Part shown: one piece after another, positions 55,901 through 64,000 of the stretch
Layout of the letters: each line of letters starts with the position of its first letter
How positions within the stretch are numbered: the stretch's first letter is position 1
Assembly: GCF_000003815.2 (NCBI RefSeq)
Contig: NC_049992.1
Span: 21,090,698 to 21,154,697 of the forward strand
Length of the DNA: 64,000 nucleotides
Reading direction: 5' to 3'
Origin: Branchiostoma floridae
Lineage: Eukaryota; Chordata; Leptocardii; Amphioxiformes; Branchiostomatidae
Made by a program: the position numbers and the translations under genes
The notes under the pieces: generated by a model
Told to the model about the DNA's origin: nothing
What the model saw: only the letters and a program-made list of their open reading frames with translations
The model's database searches: none

Positions 55901-58900
55901 AACACGGTGTACTTATGGATAATAAGATCAGCAAAAAATCCGTACCGTCTTAGGACGGGAACCGTCTTAGGGCGGCCCCCGTTACATCGGTTATAACAAC
56001 AGTTACCGCGAAAAAAAGAATGTGCATCATCGAGCAACGTGACATGCCAAACCACATACGAATGTTGCAAATGCAACCTATAGATATAGGACCCGGTGCG
56101 AACACTCAAAAAACAGGTCCCTTTTATTTCTAACTCTAGGGGGTTCTTCCTACTATCATATCTACATGTTTTTCTAACTCTAAAGGGTTAATCTAACTGT
56201 CTTCCTAACAACAGTTATCCTCTGTGATTTATTGAAATACTGTAATGCAAAATATAAATACACTTACCTCTAATCTGTCCAGGGTTGGAGCGTAGTTCTC
56301 TTTCAACATGAGGCCATTTCTTTTGATACATGAACCCGACATGACCCACGTAACTTTGGAGCGAAGGTCTATAGCAGAAGGTGGCAGGTTTGCAGTGGGA
56401 GTCACCTCATATGGTGTCAGCATGCTCAGTCCAATCTGTAGGGATCCCGACCATCTGGAAGATGTCTGCTCTATTCTGATCTACAGAGATGAAGTGACAT
56501 AGAATTTGGGACTGTACAATATCATTTTGTTGTCACAGGTAGCATTCCTGCGCTCTCCACAAGGTCAAAATATTTTCCCAGCCCCCCATCCTATGAATCA
56601 TATAAACTGGTCAAGATATGACGTTTACATGGCCAGCAGAATGCTAACCTTCTTCGCAGCCTTCCAAGAGTGCAGGCTCTAATGTGAAAAGAAGAGCAAC
56701 AAGTGCCATCGCTCGTGGAAGACTGCAAAGGAGGCTATGAGAGCACCTTGATGTGATTGTTTTATTTGCACAATATAGACAATACATAAAATATCAAAGG
56801 ATTAATAGGTGCAGGAGCATACACTTGATAAAATAAAGTCCTATCATAAACTCTTTACCTCAAACAACTCATCACTTCTGAGAGGCTTTGAGCTGAGAAC
56901 CAAGCCATGGTTGAAGTTCCGTACTCTTGTGGCTGTACAGCTGTTGTTTTTGAGAGCAACATTCTTCCCTGCATTCTGGTGGAACCTATGGATGGCTCCT
57001 GGAACTGGGATACAACACAGTATAAGGGACAATACATGCAGATGTTTTCAATCGAAGACCACATGTTTGGATATTTGTCTTTCCTTAGCACATTTTATTT
57101 TTGGTTTTAAATTGTACAGTTTCATAAAGAGGTGAATTTAGGCTTTATTAAAGATAATCATCATCATCGGTCGGCTGCAGAGCAGGCTCCTGCAAGCTTC
57201 CTCCAGTAAGATAATTAAAGATAATTCAATGTCTACATTTTGATAAGATCCATAGATTTCTTCTGGAGGCTTCGAGTGACATCCATCACTAGTCTTAGCA
57301 TCACTAGTATAAAGTGGTAGAACCCAATACAGGTACATATCACTGGAAAAAACAGTTGAACTTATCAAACTCACTAACTTGTTTGCAAATGTCACTCAAC
57401 ATATGCAAATCAAGGTAAGACAACACCATAGGAATCATTATCATTGCAGTAGAGATGGAATTGTCTCTAAATATTGTTTACCTGGGTGTAACCTCCAGGA
57501 ACAAATTTATGTTTTTTTAATTATTATTCAGGGTTATTTTCTTTTTACCTTTCAAGGACAGACAATATTCTTGGTGTGTGTAAGCTATTAATAAAAGTGG
57601 ATAAAAGTAACTTGCACTGGTGCAAGTTTGGTTTGGTATAAACTTACTTGCACTGCACCAATTTTACATGCACAGACTTGCTTATGGATGTGATATTTCG
57701 AGCCCTGAAAATTGTTCTGACTATGTTTGATAATTTCCACAACCTTAGTGATCAATCAAATTCAGCACCTATTTTCTTTGGCCATCACTTTTCTTTTGCA
57801 GTTTTGCATACAAGTTTTGGGGCATAAAAAAAACACTCCATATGAAGTCAGCGTGTCCTAACAATATGAACAACAACATACTAAATCCTTGGCTTCTAAA
57901 ACAAACAATAATGTACTGCTCACGTGGCGAGGTGAAGTTAAACTGTTGGAGGTCCCCATTGATTAGGCTGTTCTCACTTCCACTGGTGATTGACACCTGG
58001 GCACACTGTCCATACAGGTCTATAACAGCATAGATACCTACATAATGCAACAAGAGTTAAGACACCTCATATCTCCATGAAATATTCTGATTACCTTCAC
58101 CAGAATCAAATCAAACAAAATGTAGTCATCTATTATTATCTGTAGATCAATTATTACTATGTGATATTTGATATACAATGTAAAATACAATGCTTCTACT
58201 TTGTGAGATACATAAACTCTACAGTTAATTAGCTTCATCAAGAAGGTTAATGATTTTTATCATGCTGTGGTGGAGTGGCTATGGGTGTGTGTATGATCAT
58301 GAATGCATGGGTAACTCAAGAAACTTCATGATGTGTACTACATGTATGTATCGGTTAGGTCAAGTTTGAGAATGGTCCCAGTTTGTCCAGTGTTTGTTAG
58401 ATAAAGTCCCAGTTTGTCCAGTGTTTGTTAGATAAAGTCCCAGTTTGTCCAGTGTTTGTTAGATAAAGTCCCAGTTTGTCCAGTGTTTGTTAGATAAAGT
58501 CCCAGTTTGTCCAGTGTTTGTTAGATAAAGTCCCAGTTTGTCCAGTGTTTGTTAGATAAAGTCCCAGTTTGTCCAGTGTTTGTTAGATAAAGTCCCAGTT
58601 TGTCCAGTGTTTGTTAGATAAAGTCCCAGTTTGTCCAGTGTTTGTTAGATAAAGTCCCAGTTTGTCCAGTGTTTGTTAGATAAAGTCCCAGTTTGTCCAG
58701 TGTTTGTTAGATAAAGTTTAAGTGTTCTCCATACTTTTTGTAAGCACTTCAAAAGTTGAAGTATTATAAGGGACACCTGTACTTGTGCGTCAATGGATTT
58801 TCTAATAAAGTCTCAAGTCTCTCAAGTTTCAAGTCTGGTATAATGCTGTATGTACCTGGTGGCACATCTGTGCAGGCAACACCCTGGTCCACACCGTTCA

Positions 58901-61769
58901 CAAAGAAGTGCATCTCTCCATTAGATGTCCGCATCATGCCCAAACGCGACCCACCAGTCAAAGTATCCAAGTCCAGCTGGTAGCCATTTCTTATCGTACT
59001 ACCATCTTGCATAACAGCAGAACCACTGCAAATTAGATCACAGAAGGTTGAACAAAATTCAGGAAAGGAAATATGTAAGTTATACATCTTGAAAAGTAAC
59101 AACTTGAGATGTATCCAATGCAGTTTCATAAGGTTGGTACATGTACATTATTGAATAAAGGACTCTTTATTTTCACAACCCTTCTTTATCCAACATCACA
59201 AGCAATCACTCGATATGTTTAAGTTTGTGAATGCATCCAATTTCCCTAGGGAGCTAAAACTCACCAAAACGACAGTGTGGAATAACAAAAGGGTTGTGAA
59301 GAAAAAAAGGATCTTTATTCAACTACAGAATGATGTAGTTCAAAAACTTCATACCTGAGCATCCATGTATCATAGTCAATATCAGTCATGGTGTTGGGGA
59401 ATTCCAAATCATCTGGTCTTATGGCTGTCAAACCTATAAGAGAGATGTTAATTTCCTTTTTCAACAATACTACACTGATCAGATACAAAATATATACAAT
59501 AGTACAGAGCTATACTAACCTACAGTAGCTATATCAATGGTATTGATTTACAGTGTTAATTAATTTTTAAAAAAACAGGGTTTTCTACAATTCAGATTTA
59601 ACTATCACATTTGACCTATATCTAAGGACATATAGTATGAAGATTACATATCCAGCAGGTAAAAAGATATGCCAAAAAGCCGTTTCTCAAACAACAGTTA
59701 CTAGACACCTTTTTCCAAAATGTTGAATAATTGCTTTTTGGCATAAGGACACACCAGCTTGTAGCTCAGCCCCGGGATTCACTGGACCATTCCATTTTTA
59801 ATGAGCAAAGTGGGAGGGAAAAGGTTGAAAGGCAGAGACATGAAGCAAAGTTTTATCCACAAGATGGCTGCCTAACGTGTTTTGTAAATTGTATAGGAGT
59901 CCTGTGAGTAGTTAATCAGTAGAATGAATGAGCCTAATGAGCCTAAAATGTACTCTTTGGATTTAAGTGGTTGATTGAATCAGGGAGGTTATAAGCCAAA
60001 ATATTCGGAAATTACTTCAATTATGTTATTTGTTTTGAAACAAGAGGTAATGCTAGTTCACCTTTATCCATTGGGTAACCTATATCCGTTGCTTTTTAAA
60101 AACAGGGTAACTATGTCTAGGCACGTCAAGTCGAAGGGTGGTAGTTTTAAACTGCAATATCCTGAAAATATTGAAATTTGAAACTAACGTTCGCCAACGT
60201 GATATCCCCAAATACCCTATTTTTAAAAGCAATGGATATATACATGTAGGTTACCCAATAGATAAAGGTGAACAAGCGTTATAAGCATGCAAAAATTGAT
60301 ATCAATCAGAAAGATTAATATTCAACACAACTGAACATGTGTACCAACTGAGCTATACTAATGTCACCTAAACTTCAGCTATCCATATCTCGTGTTTTAA
60401 ACTTGCTACACACTAATCAAGACTTCGTTTACATAATGCAGCAGAGGGTAGGACCATCATGGCATCAATGATTTATCAGGTCACAAAAACAGGCACCCTT
60501 CATAATAACCCTTGTTTCTTTGGGGAAGATACATTTTGTGGAACTCCACTTATGAAGAGCACAAAATAAACTCCATTTCCAAAAGGAAGGTACATTGTTT
60601 CGAAATTTGTGGGTCTATTTCAGTCAGTCTAAACAAAAAGTTTCTCAATCATCAACGCATGACTTTCATGTCATCAACCAAGGACATACCTGCTTCTATA
60701 GAGCCTGACCATCTGTCCACCATTTTTTCAATGACCACTTCGAAAAGCTCATTATCCTGAAGTGCTCTGTTGCTCATGATGATGGCATCATTAAACTCTC
60801 CTCGTGCGTTTGGCCTGGATGCCGTTCTCCCATTGTTTGTTATGGTGGCATTCCTTCCATGTAAATGATGAAATCGGAGTTCCTCGGTGACACAGTTGTT
60901 GATGAGAGGGCTCCGTGGGGAAAATCTCCGGTTGTGCTCCACATCAGAACTATCCGTCTCACCATCCGACGAGAGGGGAGGGACATCCTCTGAAGTGGCA
61001 CATACATGTATGACCAGAATAAGGACTTTGAGTGATTTAAGAATAAACCTATGATACACTGGTAGATATGTGTAAGGGGTGATACATAAAATACATAATA
61101 GTTCGAGTTGAATAACTTAACTGGGGTACGGAAGCGAGCTGGCCGACACACTCTTGCGTAGCTTTGACATGCCATGACGGCAGTCATGAGGTGCTGTACA
61201 CTATAGGTCCCAAGAACAGCCGTCAACAAGAGGTTGGAGACTTCATAACTTCACGAAATATGCTGATTATGCCAAGCAATCTGCTAGGAGGCCCAAACAT
61301 CACTTCTCCCTTACATCACAAGCTGTCTGCTACCAAAAACTCAAGACACTATGTCCTGGTCAAAAGATACCAAAAGATTGAAGTTCTGCTGTAGTACCGA
61401 GGTCACACATAAAGGGGCCCCAAATTGATCTTGACCTTTGTCTTTCCAACACCTATTCACGTGCCAAATACAAAGGTGGCCGCTAATACAGGTTTGACTG
61501 AGTGTACCTGTGCTATGTATCCTGGACCTGCATGTGGATCAATCAGACATCACTACAATCAATATCTCTGTGCAACTACAATATTGTTCTTGAGATTTAC
61601 ATGTACCTGACATGTCCACAATGGTAGCCTGGGCAGCCTGGCCATACAGATCTACCACAGCAATCAGTCCATCGGGGACATTGTGAGCTGCTACTCCCTG
61701 GTCCGCCCCATTCACATAGAAATGGAGTGTTCCATCCTGTTTTCTCATCACTCCTACTCTATCATTCAC
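41201..61769 (-). CDS. NEURL4: Neuralized-like protein 4, C-terminal 902 residues, 18 exons (5' end beyond window)
   Basis: NEURL4 is a multi-NHR scaffold that works with HERC2 and CP110 at centrosomes and in Notch-ligand trafficking (known for the family). Exons from 5' to 3' are 61607-61769, 60690-60989, 59355-59433, 58856-59025, 57924-58037, 56859-57004, 56268-56480, 54268-54366, 53312-53440, 50909-51076, 50050-50208, 47164-47343, 46858-46921, 45970-46077, 45408-45552, 43185-43300, 42366-42516 and 41201-41405. All phases agree and sum to 903 codons including TAG. Human NEURL4 is about 1560 residues with six NHR domains, so roughly 650 residues (NHR1 to mid-NHR3) should lie right of the window or in an unseen region. 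Introns are loaded with MITEs and minisatellites, but no exon shows a stop or frameshift. Confidence 0.95.
41480..42063. mobile_element. 566-bp inverted-repeat element with 9-bp target duplication
   Basis: GCTTTCCAG at 41480-41488 and 42055-42063 flanks an element starting TAGCCTGGAATCCAGCC and ending with the complement. Arms of roughly 190 bp are well conserved, for example TTGTGCTTTGGTTGCTCCCC and its partner. It sits in the last NEURL4 intron, 75 bases from the final exon. No coding capacity. Confidence 0.82.
42903..43089. mobile_element. Inverted-repeat MITE, ~187 bp
   Basis: Arms of about 65 bp start TATAGAAAAAATGCTA and run through CACTGAATTAAACTATAGGG to ACTTACCC, with a mirrored arm at 43028-43089. 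The centre holds a smaller inverted repeat (AATCTCCGTC ... GACGGAGATT). In the NEURL4 intron between exons 42366-42516 and 43185-43300. Confidence 0.7.
43999..44755. repeat. 27-bp minisatellite in NEURL4 intron
   Basis: About 27 units of GGGACAGGGATGGTGTGTTC+AGCACCA. Because 27 is a multiple of three, frames stay open on both strands (271, 288, 227 and 207 codons) and give 9-residue protein repeats, which are artefacts. Three unit variants (GGTGTG, AGAGATAGTGTG, GGTGAG) alternate in an 81-bp higher-order pattern. Confidence 0.92.
46305..46808. mobile_element. Tc1/pogo-like MITE, TA-flanked, 500 bp
   Basis: TA dinucleotides at 46305 and 46807 flank CAGTCAAACCTGTATTAGCA at the left and the complement of CAGTCAAACCTGTCTATAGC at the right. 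Terminus and TA duplication fit the Tc1/mariner-pogo group. NEURL4 intron. A lone terminus-like piece (GCTAATACAGGTTTGACTG) is at 61481-61499. Confidence 0.75.
47164..51076 (-). CDS. NEURL4: NEURL4 exons for NHR6
   Basis: Exons 50909-51076, 50050-50208 and 47164-47343 encode [81 protein letters not shown] and [10 protein letters not shown], a full NHR most like vertebrate NHR6. The intron between the second and third exons is occupied by a 2.4-kb 23-bp minisatellite with an N gap inside it. Confidence 0.92.
47446..49812. repeat. 23-bp minisatellite in NEURL4 intron, with internal gap
   Basis: About 89 visible units of AAGGATATTCTATAACAGCC+TCC with variants CAATGAT, TCAAAGG and TCTACAACAG. 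The N gap 48961-49287 lies within the array, so true length is unknown. A rare variant (ATTCGGAAGCATAACAG) occurs twice, 856 bp apart, in the same unit context. Confidence 0.95.
48961..49287. other. Assembly gap (327 N) inside 23-bp array
   Basis: Repeat units on both sides, so the missing bases are almost certainly more of the same minisatellite. Confidence 0.99.
51720..52620. repeat. ~0.9-kb inverted repeat with exon-like starts in both arms
   Basis: Left arm (about 51750-52020) and right arm (about 52210-52500) are imperfect inverted copies. They share CGGGCCGG/CCGGCCCG, ATTCCACGGGCC, GAACTAGGAAGTGAT and TTTGGATGT. Each arm reads inward as a short ATG-led frame, MSQFAR at the left (plus strand, 51982) and MSQLAR at the right (minus strand), ending in AAG|gtaagt. 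Upstream of each are repeats of AGTCCTCTxGGAAAGT. Lies in a NEURL4 intron. Whether it is a transposon or a duplicated gene start is not decidable here. Confidence 0.6.
52932..53296. mobile_element. hAT-like MITE with 8-bp target duplication
   Basis: ATGAAAAG at 52932-52939 and 53289-53296 flanks a 349-bp element with ends CAGGGCTCTAGGCAGC and CTGGCTAGGGCCCTG. An 8-bp duplication with CAGGG termini is typical of hAT elements. No transposase. Contains short TTGACGGA inverted motifs. Adjacent to the NEURL4 donor at 53311. Confidence 0.82.
53312..57004 (-). CDS. NEURL4: NEURL4 exons for NHR5
   Basis: Exons 56859-57004, 56268-56480, 54268-54366 and 53312-53440 encode [67 protein letters not shown] and [17 protein letters not shown], then a Ser/Thr-rich linker (SSTSTESLE). 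The donor at 53311 is only 15 bases from a hAT-like MITE. A 1.08-kb repeat element fills much of the intron 54367-56267. Confidence 0.92.
53540..53950 (+). repeat. SINE-like repeat related to 25.4 kb copy
   Basis: A tRNA-like head (CAACAGCGCTCCACAG, GGGTCCAAACCTG), then GACTTTCCTCACTTCACTCA and the widely repeated CACCTCGGGCACGTAAAAGA, ending near ATCGGACCTTTGC. In a NEURL4 intron. Confidence 0.5.
54907..55984 (+). mobile_element. 1.08-kb inverted-repeat element, copy 3
   Basis: Starts TAACGGGAGGTGCCCC and ends TTAGGGCGGCCCCCGTTA. Interior blocks matching copies 1 and 2 are GGCTGAATGCACTGATTG, CCGACTAACAAAACCATTAC, GGCATAGTCAGTGGCAACAA and GCGCTCCATCGCTAGTTGCC. In the NEURL4 intron between exons 54268-54366 and 56268-56480. 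Confidence 0.7.
57924..60989 (-). CDS. NEURL4: NEURL4 exons for NHR4
   Basis: Four exons (60690-60989, 59355-59433, 58856-59025, 57924-58037) give an acidic linker ([12 protein letters not shown]) and a complete [74 protein letters not shown] and [16 protein letters not shown]. The match to vertebrate NHR4 is near line for line. The 31-bp array 58375-58715 sits between the third and fourth exons. Confidence 0.93.
58375..58715. repeat. 31-bp minisatellite, 11 identical units
   Basis: GTCCCAGTTTGTCCAGTG+TTTGTTAGATAAA repeated exactly 11 times (341 bp) with no visible differences, implying recent expansion or gene conversion. It ends 141 bases from a NEURL4 exon. Confidence 0.95.
59150..59322. 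mobile_element. Inverted-repeat MITE, ~173 bp, in NEURL4 intron
   Basis: TTGAATAAAGGACTCTTTAT at the left pairs imperfectly with the complement of TTGAATAAAGATCCTTTTTT at the right. CACAACCCTT is shared. Arms about 35 bp. Confidence 0.55.
60056..60273. mobile_element. Inverted-repeat MITE, 218 bp, in NEURL4 intron
   Basis: GTTCACCTTTATCCATTGGG at 60056 and its complement ending at 60273, arms about 55 bp including GTAACCTATATCCGTTGC. In the intron between exons 59355-59433 and 60690-60989. Confidence 0.7.
61607..61769 (-). CDS. NEURL4: NEURL4 exon: C-terminal half of NHR3
   Basis: Encodes [17 protein letters not shown], then [15 protein letters not shown] and [15 protein letters not shown]. 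These are the last strands of an NHR domain, closest to NHR3 of vertebrate NEURL4. The acceptor is ctccag. The first half of NHR3 is not found in 61770-64000, so the upstream intron exceeds 2.2 kb or the assembly is incomplete. Confidence 0.9.
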
Positions 61770-62399
61770 CTGGAGAAAGTATGTGCAGACAACAGCTAGT
61801 ACATTGTCTTTGACCTGAGTGGAAGACTGGAATATTTTCAAAGGCCCACCATTTGGCAACCGACTTTCCATCCAAACTGTTGAAATTTGTTCCTTTTATA
61901 TATTATACACATGGTCATTTTTAAAAGGCAATTTTTTGGTAATCTGAGAATCTTAATTTAACAAAATTACCAGTTTCCAGACATAAATAGAGATGTGCCC
62001 TGTTTTAAATGTGCAGTCACAATCACCAGGCATATTTTATGTATTTGGCATAGAAATGCTCATCTTATTCTCGTACATAATAATTATTATGTTGACACCA
62101 GCGAAAATACAAGAAAAGACTTGTCGGTTGTGATACCATGGTTTATCACTTCATTCGTACAAGCTTTCTATGGTCTTCAAATTTGAAAATACAAGCAATG
62201 TTATTTTTTTGCCTGACAGGTCTTTTTTCACCTGCACAAATCAAATTTTGAGAATGCAGCGAATGTCATCCATGAAATCTACTAAGCTGTGTGCTTACCT
62301 AATGGCAAACATTTATTGTACTAAATAAATAAAAATAATGCCGAAAAATAATGTGTTAGAGGATCAGGTTCAACTGGACTAGGAAAGCTGTTAATTTGT

Positions 62400-62930
62400 A
62401 AATCAGCGTTCCCGCCAGGTTCTTGAAAGTATGCGTCCAAATATTTGGGAGGGGCGTAATGAGCGCCGGAGGCGCGAGACGAGCGCCGCAGGCGCTCGCT
62501 TTCTAGGGGGGTCCGGGGGCATGCTCCCCCGGGAAATTTAGGATTTTTAAACCCTCTAGAACACTATTTCCTGCAATTTGAGAGGATAATCATGCACTTG
62601 AGATTGGACGTCGGTTTCCTCTTTTACTCCCATTTTCAGTTATCGACGACCACCCTCTTCATCAAAATACGTAAAAAAACTATAAGCACAGGGAATCAGC
62701 CTTCCGTGGTCTGGCCCGGGTATTATTTGTCCAGACATGTCTATATGAAAATTTGGGATTTTTGATGCTTCGAAACTGGGCTCTAGCCAATTCGTCAGCC
62801 TAATAGTATGGAAAAATTCTGCCAATTTTTTTCCGTCAATGAATACAAACAAATGTCTACTTCCTGCAATCGATGTTGCGCCCTCCCGCATCAAATAGTT
62901 TTCTGAGACGATAAAATAACGGCGCCATCA
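62400..62930. repeat. GC-rich repeat and unknown flanking sequence
   Basis: GAGCGCCGGAGGCGCGAGAC and GTCCGGGGGCATGCTCCCCC are patterns I know from dispersed repeats in many marine invertebrate genomes. A minus-strand frame at 62640-62894 (84 codons) is next to it and is not recognised. Confidence 0.4.
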
Positions 62931-63093
62931 CACTTTGTGTTTTTTTTTCTATTTTGCCCGATGATTTTACTCAAATTTTTCGAATCGGTGGGGTTTTACA
63001 AGGCCGCGCCGTCATTTTCCACGAGCGTGCGTTTGTTTCCTGCGACCTCAGGTAACCCCGTTTTCGGAGTGAAATCTTTGGCTGGATTTCTTT

Positions 63094-63382
63094 TTAAATA
63101 GACCAAGGACGTTGTACATTACTCGAAGGAGGACGATCTGCTGCCTCTTTGGCAGTGATCAGTGCCGGTGTAGCCTTGAAGCAGTACGCTGCAGTAGCCA
63201 GAAAGACGTCCAACGTTCTGGACGCTGCGATCGACGATCCATCTGGGGAGGGGGGCGTGCCGCGCCATGTGCCACGGACGCCAACGCTAGTGCACAACCG
63301 ACTCGATCGACGCCTGACAACAATATTGCGGCCCCTTTTCTGCCGCAAATTTTGTCTTTTTGAAACAAAACAAATTTTGTAA
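63094..63382 (+). other. CpG-rich stretch with unrecognised open frame
   Basis: A plus-strand frame from about 63128 (GGRSAASLAVISAGVALKQY, then ARKTSNVLDAAIDDPSGEGG) runs to TAA at 63382. Codons look gene-like and CpG is frequent (ACGTCC, GCGATCGACGATC), but minus-strand frames are open too. It might be an exon of another gene, a promoter region, or transposon-derived. No family recognised. Confidence 0.2.
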
Positions 63383-64000
63383 ATAAGAAATAAAGTGTAT
63401 AGTTTTGAATTCTTCCCTTATTTACCGCGCACGTTTTTTTTTTTATAAAACTTGGATAAATGGGGAAACTTTAATAGTAAATTGTTAGCAGCTAGGGAAG
63501 AAACACAAGTTGCCAGACGACACGGGCGGCTACCAACGTCACGTGCGCTAATACCCGGTAACTTTTTTCCCGATGACCAATGACAGAGTGTAACATTACA
63601 TTTATCGAATGTTGATTGGTTATTAAGATGATTGGATTTGGACCTGGTGGCCAATCTAGACTACTTGGCGCCGGCGGCCTGTTTTCAAAAATACCGACTG
63701 CCAATCAACTGCCCACAGCGTGAGAACTTTTGTTGAGATGTGCAGCACTTGCGCAGAACAGTTTGTTCGTTCAATACTAGTATTGCCCACAAATCTTTAA
63801 CAAATACGTGAAAATGAGGACAAGTTAGTATCATGTTAATATCAGAATATAAAATCTGCATAAGATTTCTTCGAGTGTTAAAGAATGCTGACTGTCAGAT
63901 GTATTTCACGGACTACAAAAAATTACATTGCGCAACGGACGGCTCAGACTGGTGCGTGGCAGGGTGTGTCGCACATGGATCCGCTAGTTGTAAAACGTGC

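Larger units (their letters stand above)
61770..64000. other. Right edge: no NEURL4 exon recognised
   Basis: Expected to be NEURL4 intron or 5' sequence. I searched both strands by eye for the first half of NHR3 (HPNCG, RTA, FNHGVVL patterns) and found none. Contents are a GC-rich repeat and a CpG-rich stretch. Confidence 0.5.

Noticed and set aside
60340..60370. tRNA D-arm-like sequence (minus-strand TAGCTCAGTTGGTA)
   Set aside because: No acceptor stem, anticodon arm or B box follows; at most a tRNA or SINE relic.
61770..61871. Frame upstream of the NHR3 exon
   Set aside because: It is read-through of intron before the ctccag acceptor and does not resemble NHR3.
62640..62894. 84-codon minus-strand frame
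   Set aside because: No recognised family, no splice context fitting NEURL4, next to a GC-rich dispersed repeat.

Overview
The window reads as animal genomic DNA: long introns with GT-AG junctions, very few long open frames, many short inverted-repeat transposons, minisatellites and six runs of N. The protein families, gene structures and dense MITE/minisatellite load fit an invertebrate deuterostome, most likely an amphioxus (Branchiostoma). That species call is an inference from recognition; no search was run.

Three protein-coding genes can be assembled exon by exon with consistent phase. (1) Minus strand, 21940 down to the left edge: a secreted large lipid transfer protein of the vitellogenin-N/apolipophorin superfamily. 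Nineteen exons are visible, including a signal-peptide exon, a 10.5-kb first intron and a furin-type RQRR site near residue 605. The gene continues beyond position 1. (2) Plus strand, 31877-36996: an AGPAT3/4-like lysophosphatidic acid acyltransferase. Its first and last exons are clear, but the exons for the catalytic HX4D region are not visible and probably lie in the 534-base gap at 32889-33422. (3) Minus strand, 61769 down to 41201: the C-terminal 902 residues of NEURL4 in 18 exons, covering the end of NHR3, all of NHR4-NHR6 and the conserved Cys-rich C-terminal domain to the stop. The first two genes are divergent (head to head). AGPAT and NEURL4 converge (tail to tail).

Most of the rest is mobile and repetitive DNA. 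Intron 1 of the lipid-transfer gene (11293-21781) holds a decayed CR1/Jockey-like LINE inserted into a TTAA-flanked MITE, a second copy of that MITE, a 107-bp palindrome with a 9-bp target duplication, and a remarkable ~965-bp element built from about 16 small hairpins and bounded by inverted repeats and a 9-bp direct repeat. The 21.9-31.9 kb intergenic region carries a complete 957-bp TTAA MITE rich in TGACGTCA palindromes, a tRNA-like SINE and a 1.08-kb inverted-repeat element. The 37-41 kb region is a large composite inverted repeat enclosing a minisatellite. NEURL4 introns contain four tandem or inverted arrays (27-bp, 23-bp and 31-bp minisatellites, and an inverted repeat with mirrored exon-like starts) plus hAT-like, pogo-like and other MITEs.

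The items most worth following up are the hairpin-array element, the 9-bp-TSD family starting TAGCCTG, the CRE-rich TTAA MITEs, and an ADP-ribosyltransferase-like motif pattern in the NEURL4 C-terminus. There is no prokaryotic content, CRISPR array or operon.
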